NCBI RefSeq assembly: GCF_016741875.1
Contig: NZ_JAERRF010000006.1
Location: forward strand, 394,481 to 458,480
Origin: Streptomyces coffeae
GTDB taxonomy: Bacteria > Actinomycetota > Actinomycetes > Streptomycetales > Streptomycetaceae
Direction: 5' to 3'
Length of the DNA: 64,000 bases
Position numbers and translations under genes: made by a program. Below the pieces are notes generated by a model. It was not told where the DNA came from and did no database searches. It saw nothing but the letters and a program-made list of their open reading frames with translations. The number at the start of each line of letters is the position of its first letter. Positions within the stretch are counted from its first letter, which is position 1. This document shows, one piece after another, positions 24,936 through 34,904 of this stretch.

Positions 24936-26150
24936 ATGGAGTTGCAGATCACCGCCACCTCGCCCGAGCACCCGGCATCCCTCCTCGATCTGCCGTGGAA
25001 CATCCCGCTGGAGGAGTGGCCGGACGAGCACCTGGTGTCGCTGCCCCGTGGTATCTCCCGCCATGTCGTCCGGTTCGTCCGCGCGGGCGGCGAAGTGGTG
25101 GCGGTCAAGGAGGTCGGCGAGTGGGCGGCAGTCCGCGAGTACGGGCTGCTGCGGGATCTGGACCGGCTCGCCATCCCCGCGGTGGACGCGCTCGCGGTGG
25201 TCACCGGACGCACTGGCGAGGGCGGTCAATCGCTGGAACCGGTGCTGGTCACCCGGCATCTGGTGGGATCGCTGCCGTACCGCTCGATGTTCGAGACGAC
25301 GATGCGGCCGAGCACCATCAAGCGGTTGCTCGACGCGCTCGCCGTACTCCTGGTGCGGTTGCACCTCGCGGGCTTCGCATGGGGTGACTGCTCGCTGTCC
25401 AACACCCTCTTCCGGCGGGACGCCGGCGCGTACGCCGCGTATCTGGTGGACGCCGAGACCGGGCAGATCCAGCCACGGCTGACCACCGGACAGCGGGAGT
25501 ACGACGTCGAGGTGGCCCGGGTCAACATCGCGGGCGAGCTGATGGACCTGGAGGCCGGCGGTTCACTGCACCCCTCGGTCGACCCGGTGCTCTTCGGTCA
25601 GGCCATCGCCGAGCGGTACGCCGAGCTGTGGCACGAGCTGACCCGGCAGTCGGTGTATCCGACGGCTAAGCGCCACTACATCGACCGGCGGGTGCGGCGC
25701 CTGAACGACCTGGGTTTCGATGTGGCCGAGATGCAGATCGAGCGCTCGCCGGACGGAGACACGGTCACCTTTGTGCCCAAGGTCGTCGACGCGGGCCACC
25801 ATCAGCGCCAACTGCTGCGGCTGACCGGTCTGGACGCGGAGGAGAACCAGGCCCGCAGTCTGCTGAACGACCTGGAGACCTGGATGGCCACCCAGGACGA
25901 CTACGCGCCCGGCGATCCGCTCGGCGCACGGCCGGAAGTACTGGCCCACCGCTGGGTGCGCGATGTCTTCCGGCCGGCCGTACGCGCCGTTCCGCTGGAG
26001 CTGCGCGGTGCCACCGACACCGCGCAGCTCTACTACGAGCTCCTGGAACACCGCTGGTTGCTGTCCGAGCGGGCCGGCCGTGACGTGGGCCTGGACGCCA
26101 CCGTCGAGGACTACACCCGGACCGTGCCGGCCGGACGCCCGCACGGCTGA
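24936..26150 (+). CDS. DUF4032 kinase-fold protein
   Basis: A 404-residue protein of the actinobacterial DUF4032 type. The first half has a small kinase-like core: VVAVKEVGEW looks like the strand with the ATP-binding Lys, GFAWGDCSLSNTLF (about residues 144-157) is the W-G-D-x4-N form of the catalytic loop, and YLVDAETG supplies the metal-binding Asp. The second half (RRVRRLNDLGFDVAEMQIE onward) is the C-terminal DUF4032 domain. The substrate of this family is unknown; lipopolysaccharide-kinase-like folds phosphorylate small molecules or lipids. ATG 24936 begins MELQITAT. It is convergent with the thioesterase gene. Confidence 0.83.
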   Translation: MELQITATSPEHPASLLDLPWNIPLEEWPDEHLVSLPRGISRHVVRFVRAGGEVVAVKEVGEWAAVREYGLLRDLDRLAIPAVDALAVVTGRTGEGGQSLEPVLVTRHLVGSLPYRSMFETTMRPSTIKRLLDALAVLLVRLHLAGFAWGDCSLSNTLFRRDAGAYAAYLVDAETGQIQPRLTTGQREYDVEVARVNIAGELMDLEAGGSLHPSVDPVLFGQAIAERYAELWHELTRQSVYPTAKRHYIDRRVRRLNDLGFDVAEMQIERSPDGDTVTFVPKVVDAGHHQRQLLRLTGLDAEENQARSLLNDLETWMATQDDYAPGDPLGARPEVLAHRWVRDVFRPAVRAVPLELRGATDTAQLYYELLEHRWLLSERAGRDVGLDATVEDYTRTVPAGRPHG

Positions 26151-26193
26151 ACCCGCTTGCGCCCCGGGCGCGGTGGGCCGCGAGGTGTCAGTG

Positions 26194-26952
26194 TCAGGAA
26201 GGCGGCGAGGACAGCGTCTCGGAGATGGAGGCGATGACGCGCGGCGCCTCGCTGTTCAGATAGAAGTGGCCGCCGGGGTAGGTGTGCAGCGCGAAATCAC
26301 CCGAGGTGTGCTCGCTCCAGGCGCGGACTTCCTCGACCGTCGCCTTGGGGTCGCTGGTGCCCACATGGGCCTGGATCGGGGCGGCCAACCGCGGCCCCGA
26401 TGTGAAGCGGTAGGTCTCCGCGGCCTTGTAGTCGCTGCGGATCGCGGGCAGCACCATCCGCAGGATGTCATCGTCGCCGAGGAGCTGGGAGTCGGTGCCG
26501 CTGAGCGACTTCACCTCGGCGATCAGCCCCTCGTCGTCCCGCTGGTGCACCGTCTCGTCGCGGTGGGCGGACGGCGCGCGGCGCCCCGAGGCGAACAGCG
26601 TGACCGGTATCACGCCCTTCTGCTCCAGGCGCAGCGCGACCTCGAAGCCGAGCGTCGCCCCCATGCTGTGGCCGAACAGCGCGATGGGCTTGTCCGTCCA
26701 TGGCAGCAGCTCCGGGACCAGGGCATCGGCCAGATCGCGGATGGAGTCGATGCACTGCTCGTTGCGGCGGTCCTGCCGGCCCGGATACTGGACGGCGAGA
26801 ACGTCGACCTTCGGGGAGAGCGCCTTGGAGACGGGGAAGAAGTAGGAGGCCGAACCGCCCGCGTGGGGTAAACAGACAAGTCGCGTCGCCGCGTCGGGCG
26901 CGGGATGGAACTGCCTGATCCACAGGCTGGTGCCGGTGGGCTGTGCGGTCAC
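26194..26952 (-). CDS. Type II thioesterase of PKS/NRPS systems
   Basis: A 252-residue alpha/beta hydrolase that removes stalled or wrong acyl groups from carrier proteins. The signature LVCLPHAGGSASYFF, the nucleophile elbow GHSMG with Ser96, and PGGHFYLN with the catalytic His are all present; QYPGRQDR is typical of the family. It starts with GTG 26952 behind AGGACG. Codon 28 is TTA (complement 26869-26871), suggesting bldA control shared with antibiotic genes. No carrier protein lies next to it; the nearest PKS genes are 25 kb away, so its partner may be that PKS or another cluster. Confidence 0.93.
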   Translation of the reverse strand: MTAQPTGTSLWIRQFHPAPDAATRLVCLPHAGGSASYFFPVSKALSPKVDVLAVQYPGRQDRRNEQCIDSIRDLADALVPELLPWTDKPIALFGHSMGATLGFEVALRLEQKGVIPVTLFASGRRAPSAHRDETVHQRDDEGLIAEVKSLSGTDSQLLGDDDILRMVLPAIRSDYKAAETYRFTSGPRLAAPIQAHVGTSDPKATVEEVRAWSEHTSGDFALHTYPGGHFYLNSEAPRVIASISETLSSPPS

Positions 26953-27106
26953 CTGACGTCCTTTCGTACCACTGGATCGACCGGCCGCTGATGCGGACCG
27001 TCGTATACATACCTGGACCTCGCGCGGAGGCGAGTTTCAGCCTGCCGGGGCCAACGGAGCGCTGACAACCCCTATTTCGGACGTCGCTTTCCGGACACCC
27101 CTTCCC

Positions 27107-27994
27107 TCAAGGGCCGGTCCGCCCCTCGCCCACCAGGGGTTTCGGGATACCGGGGAGCCCACCCGCGCCATCGCGCCGGTCGGGTGCGCCGTGCGCGGCG
27201 ATGCGCAGCGCCAGCTCCGCCAGCGCACGCGGGGCGCCCGTCTGCCCACGTACGCCTGGAAAGGCGTTGATGTCCACGATCAGCGGGGTGCCTCCACCCG
27301 CGTCGATCACATCCACGCCGTACACCTCCAGCGCGAAGACCGCGCCGACCTCGAGCACCGGCTCCAGCCAGCCCCGCGGCAGATCGCCGAGCGGCAGCGG
27401 CAGGGTGGGTCCTCGGCCGCCCGGCGCCAGCTCCGAGCGGCGGAGCGCGGCGAACACCGTGCCCGCGATCACCCAGAGCTTGTGGTCCCAGCCGTTGTTC
27501 GGGGTGAAGTCCTGGACGACCACGGGTTCATCGGGCCAGGCGGCGGCCAGGGCGCGCAAGCCCGCCGTGTCATCGGCCCGTGCGACCAGATCGTGCCGAC
27601 GGCTGTGACGGCTCTTGACCACGACCGGACCGCCGAGCGGCTCCGCCGCCATCCCGCCGAGCGTCGCCGCCGTACGGGTGGCGGCGAACGGCAGCCCGGC
27701 CCGGCGGGCCAGTTCGGCCATCGCCGTCCGGTCCTGGCAGAGTCCGGTGGCCGCGGCCGAGTTCACCACCGGGGCACCGCGTCGCTCCAGGGCGTGTGCG
27801 AGCGCCAGCGCCCGGGGTGTTCTGGCTTTCAGCAGATACACATCGGCGAGGGCGCGGGGGGAAACCGCGTCGGGCGGTGCGATGTCGTCGGTGGCGGGGT
27901 CCACGGCCACCATCTCATGGCGGGGTGTCAGCAGGGCCGTGGTGTCGGCGAGAAGCTGATGGCCGGGGTCGGAGGTGATCAGGCCGATACGCAT
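27107..27994 (-). CDS. ATP-grasp enzyme, RimK-like (second of a pair)
   Basis: A 295-residue ATP-grasp ligase-type protein. GGPVVVKSRHSRR supplies the ATP-binding Lys strand, VVVQDFTPNNGWDHKLWVIAG the hinge and acidic residue, and TPLIVDINAFPGVRG the D-x-N metal site. The first hundred residues form the substrate-binding Rossmann-like domain (MRIGLITSDPGHQLL). Such enzymes join a carboxylate to an amine or thiol through an acyl-phosphate. Its start overlaps the stop of the upstream ATP-grasp gene (TGATG), so the two proteins are made together. The products are unknown; no precursor peptide is seen. Confidence 0.85.
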   Translation of the reverse strand: MRIGLITSDPGHQLLADTTALLTPRHEMVAVDPATDDIAPPDAVSPRALADVYLLKARTPRALALAHALERRGAPVVNSAAATGLCQDRTAMAELARRAGLPFAATRTAATLGGMAAEPLGGPVVVKSRHSRRHDLVARADDTAGLRALAAAWPDEPVVVQDFTPNNGWDHKLWVIAGTVFAALRRSELAPGGRGPTLPLPLGDLPRGWLEPVLEVGAVFALEVYGVDVIDAGGGTPLIVDINAFPGVRGQTGAPRALAELALRIAAHGAPDRRDGAGGLPGIPKPLVGEGRTGP

Positions 27995-28902
27995 CAGCCG
28001 CCGCTCACCGCCGTCACCGCCGCCGCGTGCACCGGTACCGGAGCTCCCACCGGTGGCACGGCCACGGCATTCTGAAGGGGCGGCCGGGTGCCGTCGCCAC
28101 GCGCCAGCTCCAGCACCGCACGCGCCACCCGCGCCGCCGCGTCCGGCACCTCCCGGAAGCTGGGGAAGTCGTTCACATCGACGATGACCGGGCCGTCCGG
28201 CCCCAGCAGCACATCGACCCCGTACAGATCGAGGCCGTAGACCGCCCCGACCTCGGCGGCGAGGGCGGCCACCTCCGCGGGCAGCGCCACCCGCCGCCCG
28301 CGTACGCCCTGTTCGGGGCCGAGCGGTGAGGGGCGTTCGGTCCCGTACAGCTCGCCGCCGACGCAGTACACCTTGAGGTCGATGCCGGAATTGGGCACAT
28401 AGGGCTGGGCGATGAGCACGCCCTCCGCTGCCAGTTCTGGGCTCAGCGCGGCCAGCCGCCGCGGTGAGGCCACCCGTCGCACCGCCCGCCCCGAGCTGCC
28501 GTCCGCGGGCTTGACCACCAGCGGATACGCCGACTCCGGTATCTCGGCGAGGGTTTCGGGGCGGGCCGCCGTCCAGGTCGGCGGCACCGGCAGTCCGCGG
28601 CTGTGTCCGATGGCCGCCGCCAGAGCCTTGTCCCGCACCCCGCGGATCGAGCGCGCGTCATTGACGGTGGTGAGCCCGACCGCCGCCGCGGCCTCCAACA
28701 GGGTCAGACCGGGGCCACCGGAGACGGTCTTGAGCACCCAGGCGTCATGGCTGCCCGCCCGTACCGCGTCCGAGATCCGGGTCAGGGAGGCGCCCGGGCG
28801 GATCACATCGACCTGATGCCCCCAGGCGGAGAGCTGATGGATCACCTCACGGGGCATCCCGTCCCGGCGATAGCGCTCCTCCACCAGGAAGCAGAGTCTC
28901 AT
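27994..28902 (-). CDS. ATP-grasp enzyme, RimK-like (first of a pair)
   Basis: A 302-residue ATP-grasp protein. Motifs in order: RYRRDGMPREVIHQL in the N-terminal domain, YPLVVKPADGSSGRAVRRV (ATP-binding Lys and glycine loop), LIAQPYVPNSGIDLKVYCVGG, and GPVIVDVNDFPSFRE with the metal-binding Asp and Asn. It resembles its downstream neighbour in layout but is clearly diverged, suggesting two sequential ligations or a heteromeric enzyme. The C-terminal 30 residues are Pro/Val/Ala-rich. It heads a two-gene operon divergent from psuK. Confidence 0.85.
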   Translation of the reverse strand: MRLCFLVEERYRRDGMPREVIHQLSAWGHQVDVIRPGASLTRISDAVRAGSHDAWVLKTVSGGPGLTLLEAAAAVGLTTVNDARSIRGVRDKALAAAIGHSRGLPVPPTWTAARPETLAEIPESAYPLVVKPADGSSGRAVRRVASPRRLAALSPELAAEGVLIAQPYVPNSGIDLKVYCVGGELYGTERPSPLGPEQGVRGRRVALPAEVAALAAEVGAVYGLDLYGVDVLLGPDGPVIVDVNDFPSFREVPDAAARVARAVLELARGDGTRPPLQNAVAVPPVGAPVPVHAAAVTAVSGG

Positions 28903-29043
28903 CGGCCTTCTTCCTCACTACCGGACAGTTCTCCCCGGGCTGTTGCCGAGGTGTCGGGCCAGCCAAGGTCCCTCAGGATGTCATCCGTCGTTCCGGGGCG
29001 ATTTCTTGACCCGTCGATCGCCACTCACCGGCTCTGTTTATCC

Positions 29044-29062
29044 GAGTAAGTTTCCTTTACTC
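29044..29062. promoter_or_regulatory. Palindromic operator-like site immediately before psuK
   Basis: GAGTAAGTTTCCTTTACTC has perfect 6-bp arms (29044-29049, 29057-29062) around a 7-bp spacer and ends nine bases before the psuK ATG. It lies in a locally AT-rich stretch; the HTH-bearing kinase encoded next is the natural candidate to bind it. Confidence 0.55.
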
Positions 29063-29071
29063 TGCTGAACC

Positions 29072-30192
29072 ATGATGCTGACGCGCCGGGAGCGCGACAT
29101 CCTCGCGCTGCTGCGACGGGATCCGCTGGCCGGACCCCAGACCATCGCCGACGCCCTCGGGACCACCCGGGCGGCGGTCAATGTGCATCTGTCCAACCTG
29201 GGCAAGAAGGGTGCCATCCTGGGCCGCGGCTACATCCTGCGCCAGGAGAACGCGGTGGTGGTCATCGGCGGCGCCAACGTGGACGTCAAGGTGCGCAGCC
29301 TCGCCCCGGTCGCGTACCACACCAGCAACCCCGGCCGGTCCCACACCGGCCCGGGCGGGGTGGCCCGTAACATCGCGGAGAACCTGGCCCGGCTGGGCAC
29401 CCCCACCCATCTCATCGCCGCCGTCGGCCAGGACGCGGCGGGGGAGCGGCTGCTGAGCGAGACCCAGGCCACCGGGGTGCGGGTGGACCATGTGCACCGC
29501 AGCACCCATCCCACCGGCACCTACACGGCGGTGCTGGACGCCGACGGCGATCTGGTGGTGGCCATCGCCGACATGGCCGCCACCGACGGGCTGAGCCCCG
29601 AACATCTGCACCGCGCGCGGGAGCTCATCGGCCATGCGAGCATGCTGGTGCTCGACGGCAATCTCTCCCCCCAGGTGCTGGCCTACGCGCTGGACATCGC
29701 GTCCGCCACCGGCGTCCAGACCCTGATCGACCCGGTCAGCGTTCCCAAGGCGGCACTGCTCGCCCCGCTGTTCTCCGGTGAGCGCCCGGTGTTCGCCGTC
29801 ACCCCCAACCTGGCCGAACTCGGCGTCCTCACCGGCCACCCGGTCGGTGGGGACGACCGCGAACTGCTCGCGGCCGTGGCCACCCTCCACGAGCGCGGGG
29901 TACAGCAGGTGTGGGTACGGCTCGGGGAGCGCGGCAGTCTGCTCAGTACCCCCGACGCGGGCCACACCTTCCTCGACGCGGTCCCGACCGAGGTGCACGA
30001 CGTCACCGGCGCCGGCGACGCCATGCTCGGCGCCTTCGTCCACGCCCTGCTCACCGGCGCCGAACCGGTCGAGGCAGCCCGCTTCGGCCACGCCGCGGCC
30101 GCGCTGACCGTGGCCTCCACCGCCACCGTACGACCCGACCTGACCCCGCGTCTGATCGAGGACGCGCTGAACGCCCCCCTGCGGAGGACCCC

Positions 30193-30196
<4 letters not shown>
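29072..30196 (+). CDS. psuK: Pseudouridine kinase (PfkB family) with N-terminal helix-turn-helix
   Basis: A 374-residue protein. Residues 1-60 form a winged HTH (MMLTRRERDILALLRRDPLAGP in parts, then TIADALGTTRAAVNVHLSNLGKKG). From about 62 on it is a PfkB ribokinase-like kinase with VVVIGGANVDVKV, the GPGG motif after SHTG, and DVTGAGDAM as the catalytic/anion-hole motif near residue 312. Pseudouridine kinase makes pseudouridine 5'-phosphate, the substrate of PsuG encoded directly downstream (ATGA overlap). The fused HTH suggests self-regulation through the palindrome just upstream. No clear Shine-Dalgarno site precedes the ATG. Confidence 0.9.
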
Positions 30197-31149
<953 letters not shown>

Positions 31150-31153
31150 GCAA

Positions 31154-31171
31154 CCCGGCCGCGAGGCCGGG
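31154..31171 (+). terminator. Hairpin after psuG
   Basis: CCCGGCC (31154-31160) and GGCCGGG (31165-31171) form a 7-bp stem with a four-base loop directly after the psuG stop codon. No U-tract follows. Confidence 0.5.
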
Positions 31172-31292
31172 ACGTTCCCGGCGGCAGGCTGGGGACGGGG
31201 ACATTCCGAGTGCGCAGTCCTCATCGTGCCCGTACGCTGCGAACGGGCCGCACGGTACAGGGGGTGCCGTGTCCGTCCCGGGGGGTGCTGCC

Positions 31293-32795
31293 ATGGGTGG
31301 GACGGGTGACCAGCCGGGGCCGGCACGCTTCGCCGCCGTCCCGGTCCTCGGCATCGCCGCCGTTCTCGCGGGGGTGTTGACCGCCCTCTCCGGGCGGTAC
31401 GGCTTTCACCGCGACGAGTTGTACTTCCTCGCCGCCGGCGACCACCCGGACTGGGGGTATGTGGACCAGCCACCGCTGACCCCACTGGTGGCCAGGGCCG
31501 CCACCGCCGCCTTCGGGAACGGCCCGGCCGGGCTGCGGGTGCCCGCCACGCTCTGCTGCGCCGTCACCGTCGTGGTGGTCGCCGCGCTGGCCCGGGAGTT
31601 CGGCGGGGGGCGTCGCGCGCAGGTGATCGCCGCGGTGACCACGTCGACGTCGGGATATGTGCTGGGGATCGGCCATATGCTCTCCACCTCCACCCTCGAC
31701 CTGCTCGTGTGGCTGCTGGTCTGCTGGCTGGTGCTGCGGCTGCTGCGCACGGGGGACGGCCGCTGGTGGCTCGCGGTCGGAGCGGCCTCCGGGATCGGCG
31801 TGCAGAACAAGTACCTGGTGGTACTGCTGATCGCCGTCGTGGTGGCCGCGCTGCTCGCGGTGGGCCCGCGGCGGGTGCTGCGCGGCGGGTGGCCGGTGGC
31901 CGGTGCCGCGGTCGCGCTGGTCCTCGCGCTGCCCCAGCTGTGGTGGCAGGCCCGGCACGGGTGGCCGCAGCTGACCGTCGCGGACGGCATCCGGGCCGAC
32001 GACGGGGCCGAGAACCGCGCGATGTTCGTCCCGCAGCAGATCCTGTTTCTGTCCCCGATGTTCGTACCGGTCTGGGTGGCGGGCTGGCTACGGCTGTGGC
32101 GCGACCCCGCTCTGCGCTGGGCCCGCCCGACGGCGCTGGCGTATCCGCTGCTCTGCGCACTGGTGCTGGTGGCCGGGGGCAGGGGGTACTACGTCATTCC
32201 GCTGCTCATCGTGCTCATGGCTGCCGGGTGCGAGCCCGTGGCCGCGTGGACCCGGGCGGGCCGGCGTGCCGTGCGAGGCTGGACCGCGGGGGCGGCGGTG
32301 GCGGTGACGGCCGCGGTGAGCGCCGTGATCGGACTGCCGGTGCTGCCGACCGGCGCCCTCGCGGTGGCTCAGGCGGTCAACCCGGAGCAGGGCGAACAGG
32401 TGGGCTGGCCCACGCTGGTGAGCGCCGTCCGGGACGGGTGGTCCCTGATCCCCGCCGACCGGCGCGACCATGCGGTGATCTTCGCCCAGAACTACGGTGA
32501 AGCGGGAGCGATCGGGCACTACGGCCCGGGGCAGGGCCTGCCCCCGGTCTACTCCGGCCATATGAGCTACGCCGACTGGGGGCCGCCCCGCGACTCCGCC
32601 GACGGTCCGGTGCTGCTGGTCCACCAGGACGGAGACCGGCGCATCGCACGGCACTTCACCGGCTGCCGTGAGGTCGCCCGCGTCGACAACCACCATGACC
32701 TGGACAACGAGGAGCAGCACGCGGCCGTCGAGCTGTGCTCGGGGACCCGCTCAGCATGGTCGGCCCTGTGGCCCTCGCTGCGCCACTACTACTGA
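31293..32795 (+). CDS. GT39/ArnT-like polytopic glycosyltransferase
   Basis: A roughly 500-residue membrane protein with about ten helices and a C-terminal soluble domain of some 130 residues. The first extracytoplasmic loop contains YGFHRDELYFLAAGDHPDWG, the acidic HRDE motif of GT-C enzymes, then YVDQPPLTPLVARA, as in dolichyl-phosphate-mannose-protein mannosyltransferase-like (PMT_2) proteins. QNKYLVVLL in the middle is also common. The C-terminal segment (VIFAQNYGEAGAIGHYG; GHMSYADWG) recurs in actinobacterial members. GTG 31269 is an alternative start. Acceptor unknown. It stands alone. Confidence 0.82.
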   Translation: MGGTGDQPGPARFAAVPVLGIAAVLAGVLTALSGRYGFHRDELYFLAAGDHPDWGYVDQPPLTPLVARAATAAFGNGPAGLRVPATLCCAVTVVVVAALAREFGGGRRAQVIAAVTTSTSGYVLGIGHMLSTSTLDLLVWLLVCWLVLRLLRTGDGRWWLAVGAASGIGVQNKYLVVLLIAVVVAALLAVGPRRVLRGGWPVAGAAVALVLALPQLWWQARHGWPQLTVADGIRADDGAENRAMFVPQQILFLSPMFVPVWVAGWLRLWRDPALRWARPTALAYPLLCALVLVAGGRGYYVIPLLIVLMAAGCEPVAAWTRAGRRAVRGWTAGAAVAVTAAVSAVIGLPVLPTGALAVAQAVNPEQGEQVGWPTLVSAVRDGWSLIPADRRDHAVIFAQNYGEAGAIGHYGPGQGLPPVYSGHMSYADWGPPRDSADGPVLLVHQDGDRRIARHFTGCREVARVDNHHDLDNEEQHAAVELCSGTRSAWSALWPSLRHYY

Positions 32796-32856
32796 CGGCC
32801 GGGTGCGTACCGGGGCTGACGCCTGCCCTGTCAGTGGGGTGTTCTACGGTCGAGCC

Positions 32857-33183
32857 ATGACGACGTCCGACGATGTCCGCGAGATCGCTCTGTCGCTGCC
32901 CGAGACGACGGAGAAGGTCGCCTGGTCCATGCCCACGTTCCGGGTCGCCGGGAAGATGTTCGCCACGCTTCCCGAGGACGAGACGTCGATGGCCGTCCGA
33001 TGCCCCAAGGTGGAGCGCGACGAACTCGTGCTCGCGGAGCCGGAGAAGTTCTGGATCGCCGACCACGAGGCCGGATTCGCCTGGGTCCGGGTCCGGCTCG
33101 CCGCGCTGGACGACCTCGAGGAGCTGCGGGACATCCTTCTCGACTCCTGGCGCCAGGCCGCCCCCACCAGGCTGCTGGACTGA
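32857..33183 (+). CDS. MmcQ/YjbR family protein
   Basis: A 108-residue protein of the MmcQ/YjbR (CyaY-like fold) family: DDVREIALSLPETTEKVAWSMPTFRVAGKMFATL in parts at the N-terminus, VRCPKVERDELV in the middle and WVRVRLAALDDLEELRDILLDSWR at the end. The fold is often called DNA-binding, but biochemical roles are not defined. A stand-alone gene of typical length; no Shine-Dalgarno stronger than CGAGCC is visible. Confidence 0.88.
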   Translation: MTTSDDVREIALSLPETTEKVAWSMPTFRVAGKMFATLPEDETSMAVRCPKVERDELVLAEPEKFWIADHEAGFAWVRVRLAALDDLEELRDILLDSWRQAAPTRLLD

Positions 33184-33369
33184 ATCCGGGCACCTGCGCG
33201 CCGTCCCTCTCCGCACCGCCCCCGCAATCGCGTCATTCCTCGAAATGTGCCGGTATTCCCGTTCGAGGACGTCACCGACACGGGTGAAAGCAGGACCACT
33301 TCCGGGTTATCGGAGTGCTGGATTCCACTGAGCGGGGTTCCCTGGAGAGGGATCGGCAAGGGAGGCCGC

Positions 33370-33840
33370 ATGGTGCACGGCCACAGGACGAGCCGCTCCG
33401 CGGAGCGGCGCGGACCCTGCGCGACCGTACTGGTCGTGCTGCTGGCGATGACACTGCTGCACACCCTGCTGTCCCTGGGCGCCTCCCAGGCCCCGCCCCC
33501 TGACCTGGGCCATTGCGGTGCGCTCCGCGCCCTGGCACCAGCCGCCGCCGCGCCGCGCGCCGAGGATGAGCCCTCCGAGGCGGCGCGGCCCGCCGCGCTG
33601 CCGGCCCGGGACACCGACGGCCACCCCGCCGGTCACACCGGACACGCCGGTCATGCCGGGCGGGCCTGCGCCACCTCGGTCTCCGGTGCCCGCTCGCTGC
33701 CGTCCGCGCCCGGCCATGTGGTCATCGCCGCGGCCCGCGGACGACTCGCCGACCACGCCTCCGACACCGGCGCCTTCGACACCGGATCGGAGCCGTCGGC
33801 CCTCCAGTTCTCCTCGCGCAGCGTCGTTCTGCGCTGCTGA
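33370..33840 (+). CDS. Small His-rich membrane or secreted protein, DUF6153-like
   Basis: The 156-residue protein has one hydrophobic segment (ATVLVVLLAMTLLHTLLSLG, about residues 18-37), then a Pro/Ala-rich extracellular part with a histidine cluster (GHPAGHTGHAGHAG), two Cys and a hydrophobic C-terminal end. This layout resembles small actinobacterial proteins named DUF6153, some of which occur with copper genes, but the match is by eye. GGGAGG precedes ATG 33370. Function unknown; the His cluster could bind metal. Confidence 0.6.
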   Translation: MVHGHRTSRSAERRGPCATVLVVLLAMTLLHTLLSLGASQAPPPDLGHCGALRALAPAAAAPRAEDEPSEAARPAALPARDTDGHPAGHTGHAGHAGRACATSVSGARSLPSAPGHVVIAAARGRLADHASDTGAFDTGSEPSALQFSSRSVVLRC

Positions 33841-33949
33841 CCGGCTCCGGGCCGTCCGTATCCCGCTCTCCGTGAGTGCCCCGCGGGCCGCGGGGACGGT
33901 CCGCCCTGCCGGTCAGCAGTCAGACGTCCGACAGCGCAGGAGTACAGCC

Positions 33950-34249
33950 ATGCCTCTCGATGTCCACGCCGCCATGCGGGCACTGATGCGGGCCGAAGCG
34001 GCCCGGTGCCCGTCCGTCCCGACCAACGCCACCCCGCCGCCCCCGCCCGCGATCGACCCGGAGGACCCGATGATGGATCCGCCCGGTCCCACCGGGGATA
34101 TGCGGCCGGTCACCGCCGCCATGGCGATCCCGGCGAACGTGCCGCGACGGCGTCCGCCGAGGTCGCGCCGGCTCCGGGCCCTGCTGCACGCCCTGCGGCG
34201 GATCTGGTCGTTCCCTCTGGTCCGGAGCGGATCGGCCGGGGACCGGTGA
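33950..34249 (+). CDS. Small proline-rich protein, unknown
   Basis: A 99-residue frame starting at ATG 33950 with CAGGAG nine bases upstream. The middle is Pro-rich (PPPPPAIDPEDPMMDPPGP) and the C-terminus is strongly basic (VPRRRPPRSRRLRALLHALRR). No domain is recognised. Strong G/C at third positions and the ribosome site favour a real gene. It sits 110 bases after the His-rich membrane protein gene on the same strand, possibly the same transcript. Confidence 0.5.
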   Translation: MPLDVHAAMRALMRAEAARCPSVPTNATPPPPPAIDPEDPMMDPPGPTGDMRPVTAAMAIPANVPRRRPPRSRRLRALLHALRRIWSFPLVRSGSAGDR

Positions 34250-34595
34250 CACCACCCGTAGGACACCATCGGTGTGCACGGGCCGTTCGCCAAGAGCGGT
34301 GCAGGTCGCCCGGGTTCACGGACCGGTGACCTCGGGCGCTCCCGGCCGCGCACACCGAGCCGATGACCGGCCCGCGCGCCCGTCACGGCATCGGCCCGGC
34401 TCTTCAAGCCCCGGTCCCTGACGGTCCGTTCGACAGGAGCCTCTCGCGCTGCGCCACGGCCCAGGCGTAGCCGGGAGCCGGCGCCACGGCGCGCTCCCGG
34501 CCCGCTGGCGCCTCCGCTCGTCTGCCGGCCAGGTCGGACAACGGGGCCGTCCCGTCCGCCCGTTGGCCGTCATATCCTCCCGTCGGCCGGACGGG
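34250..34595. other. Intergenic stretch, no gene or clear signal
   Basis: About 346 bases between the proline-rich small gene and azlD, where the two convergent transcripts end. Open frames are short and without ribosome sites. No perfect stem longer than seven bases or clear repeat was seen. Confidence 0.5.
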
Positions 34596-34904
34596 TCAGG
34601 GGACACCGGCGAGGCGCAGCAGGGCGGTGGTGGCGGCCGCCGCGGCCACCACGGCCATGAACGGAGCCTTCCGCCAGGCGAGAACGGCCCCCGTCAGCAC
34701 GCCCGCCGGACGGGCCCAGCCCGCGAAGCCGTGTCCTTGGGTCAGGGCGGCGGTGGCCAGCAGCGCGACAAGGAGCACCGCCGCCCCGATGGAGAGCAGC
34801 CGCTGCGCCTCGGCGGACGGCTGGAACCGGCCGTGCAGCAGGGGACCGGCCAGCCGGAAGCCGTACGTTCCCACGGCCAGCAGCAGAAGAGCCATCAGAG
34901 TCAT
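34596..34904 (-). CDS. azlD: AzlD-like branched-chain amino acid exporter small subunit
   Basis: A 102-residue protein with four hydrophobic segments, the size and pattern of AzlD (LLLLAVGTYGFRLAGPLL; AVLLVALLATAAL). AzlD pairs with AzlC to export branched-chain amino acids such as leucine and valine. Its start overlaps the azlC stop as ATGA, so the pair is translated together. Confidence 0.88.
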   Translation of the reverse strand: MTLMALLLLAVGTYGFRLAGPLLHGRFQPSAEAQRLLSIGAAVLLVALLATAALTQGHGFAGWARPAGVLTGAVLAWRKAPFMAVVAAAAATTALLRLAGVP

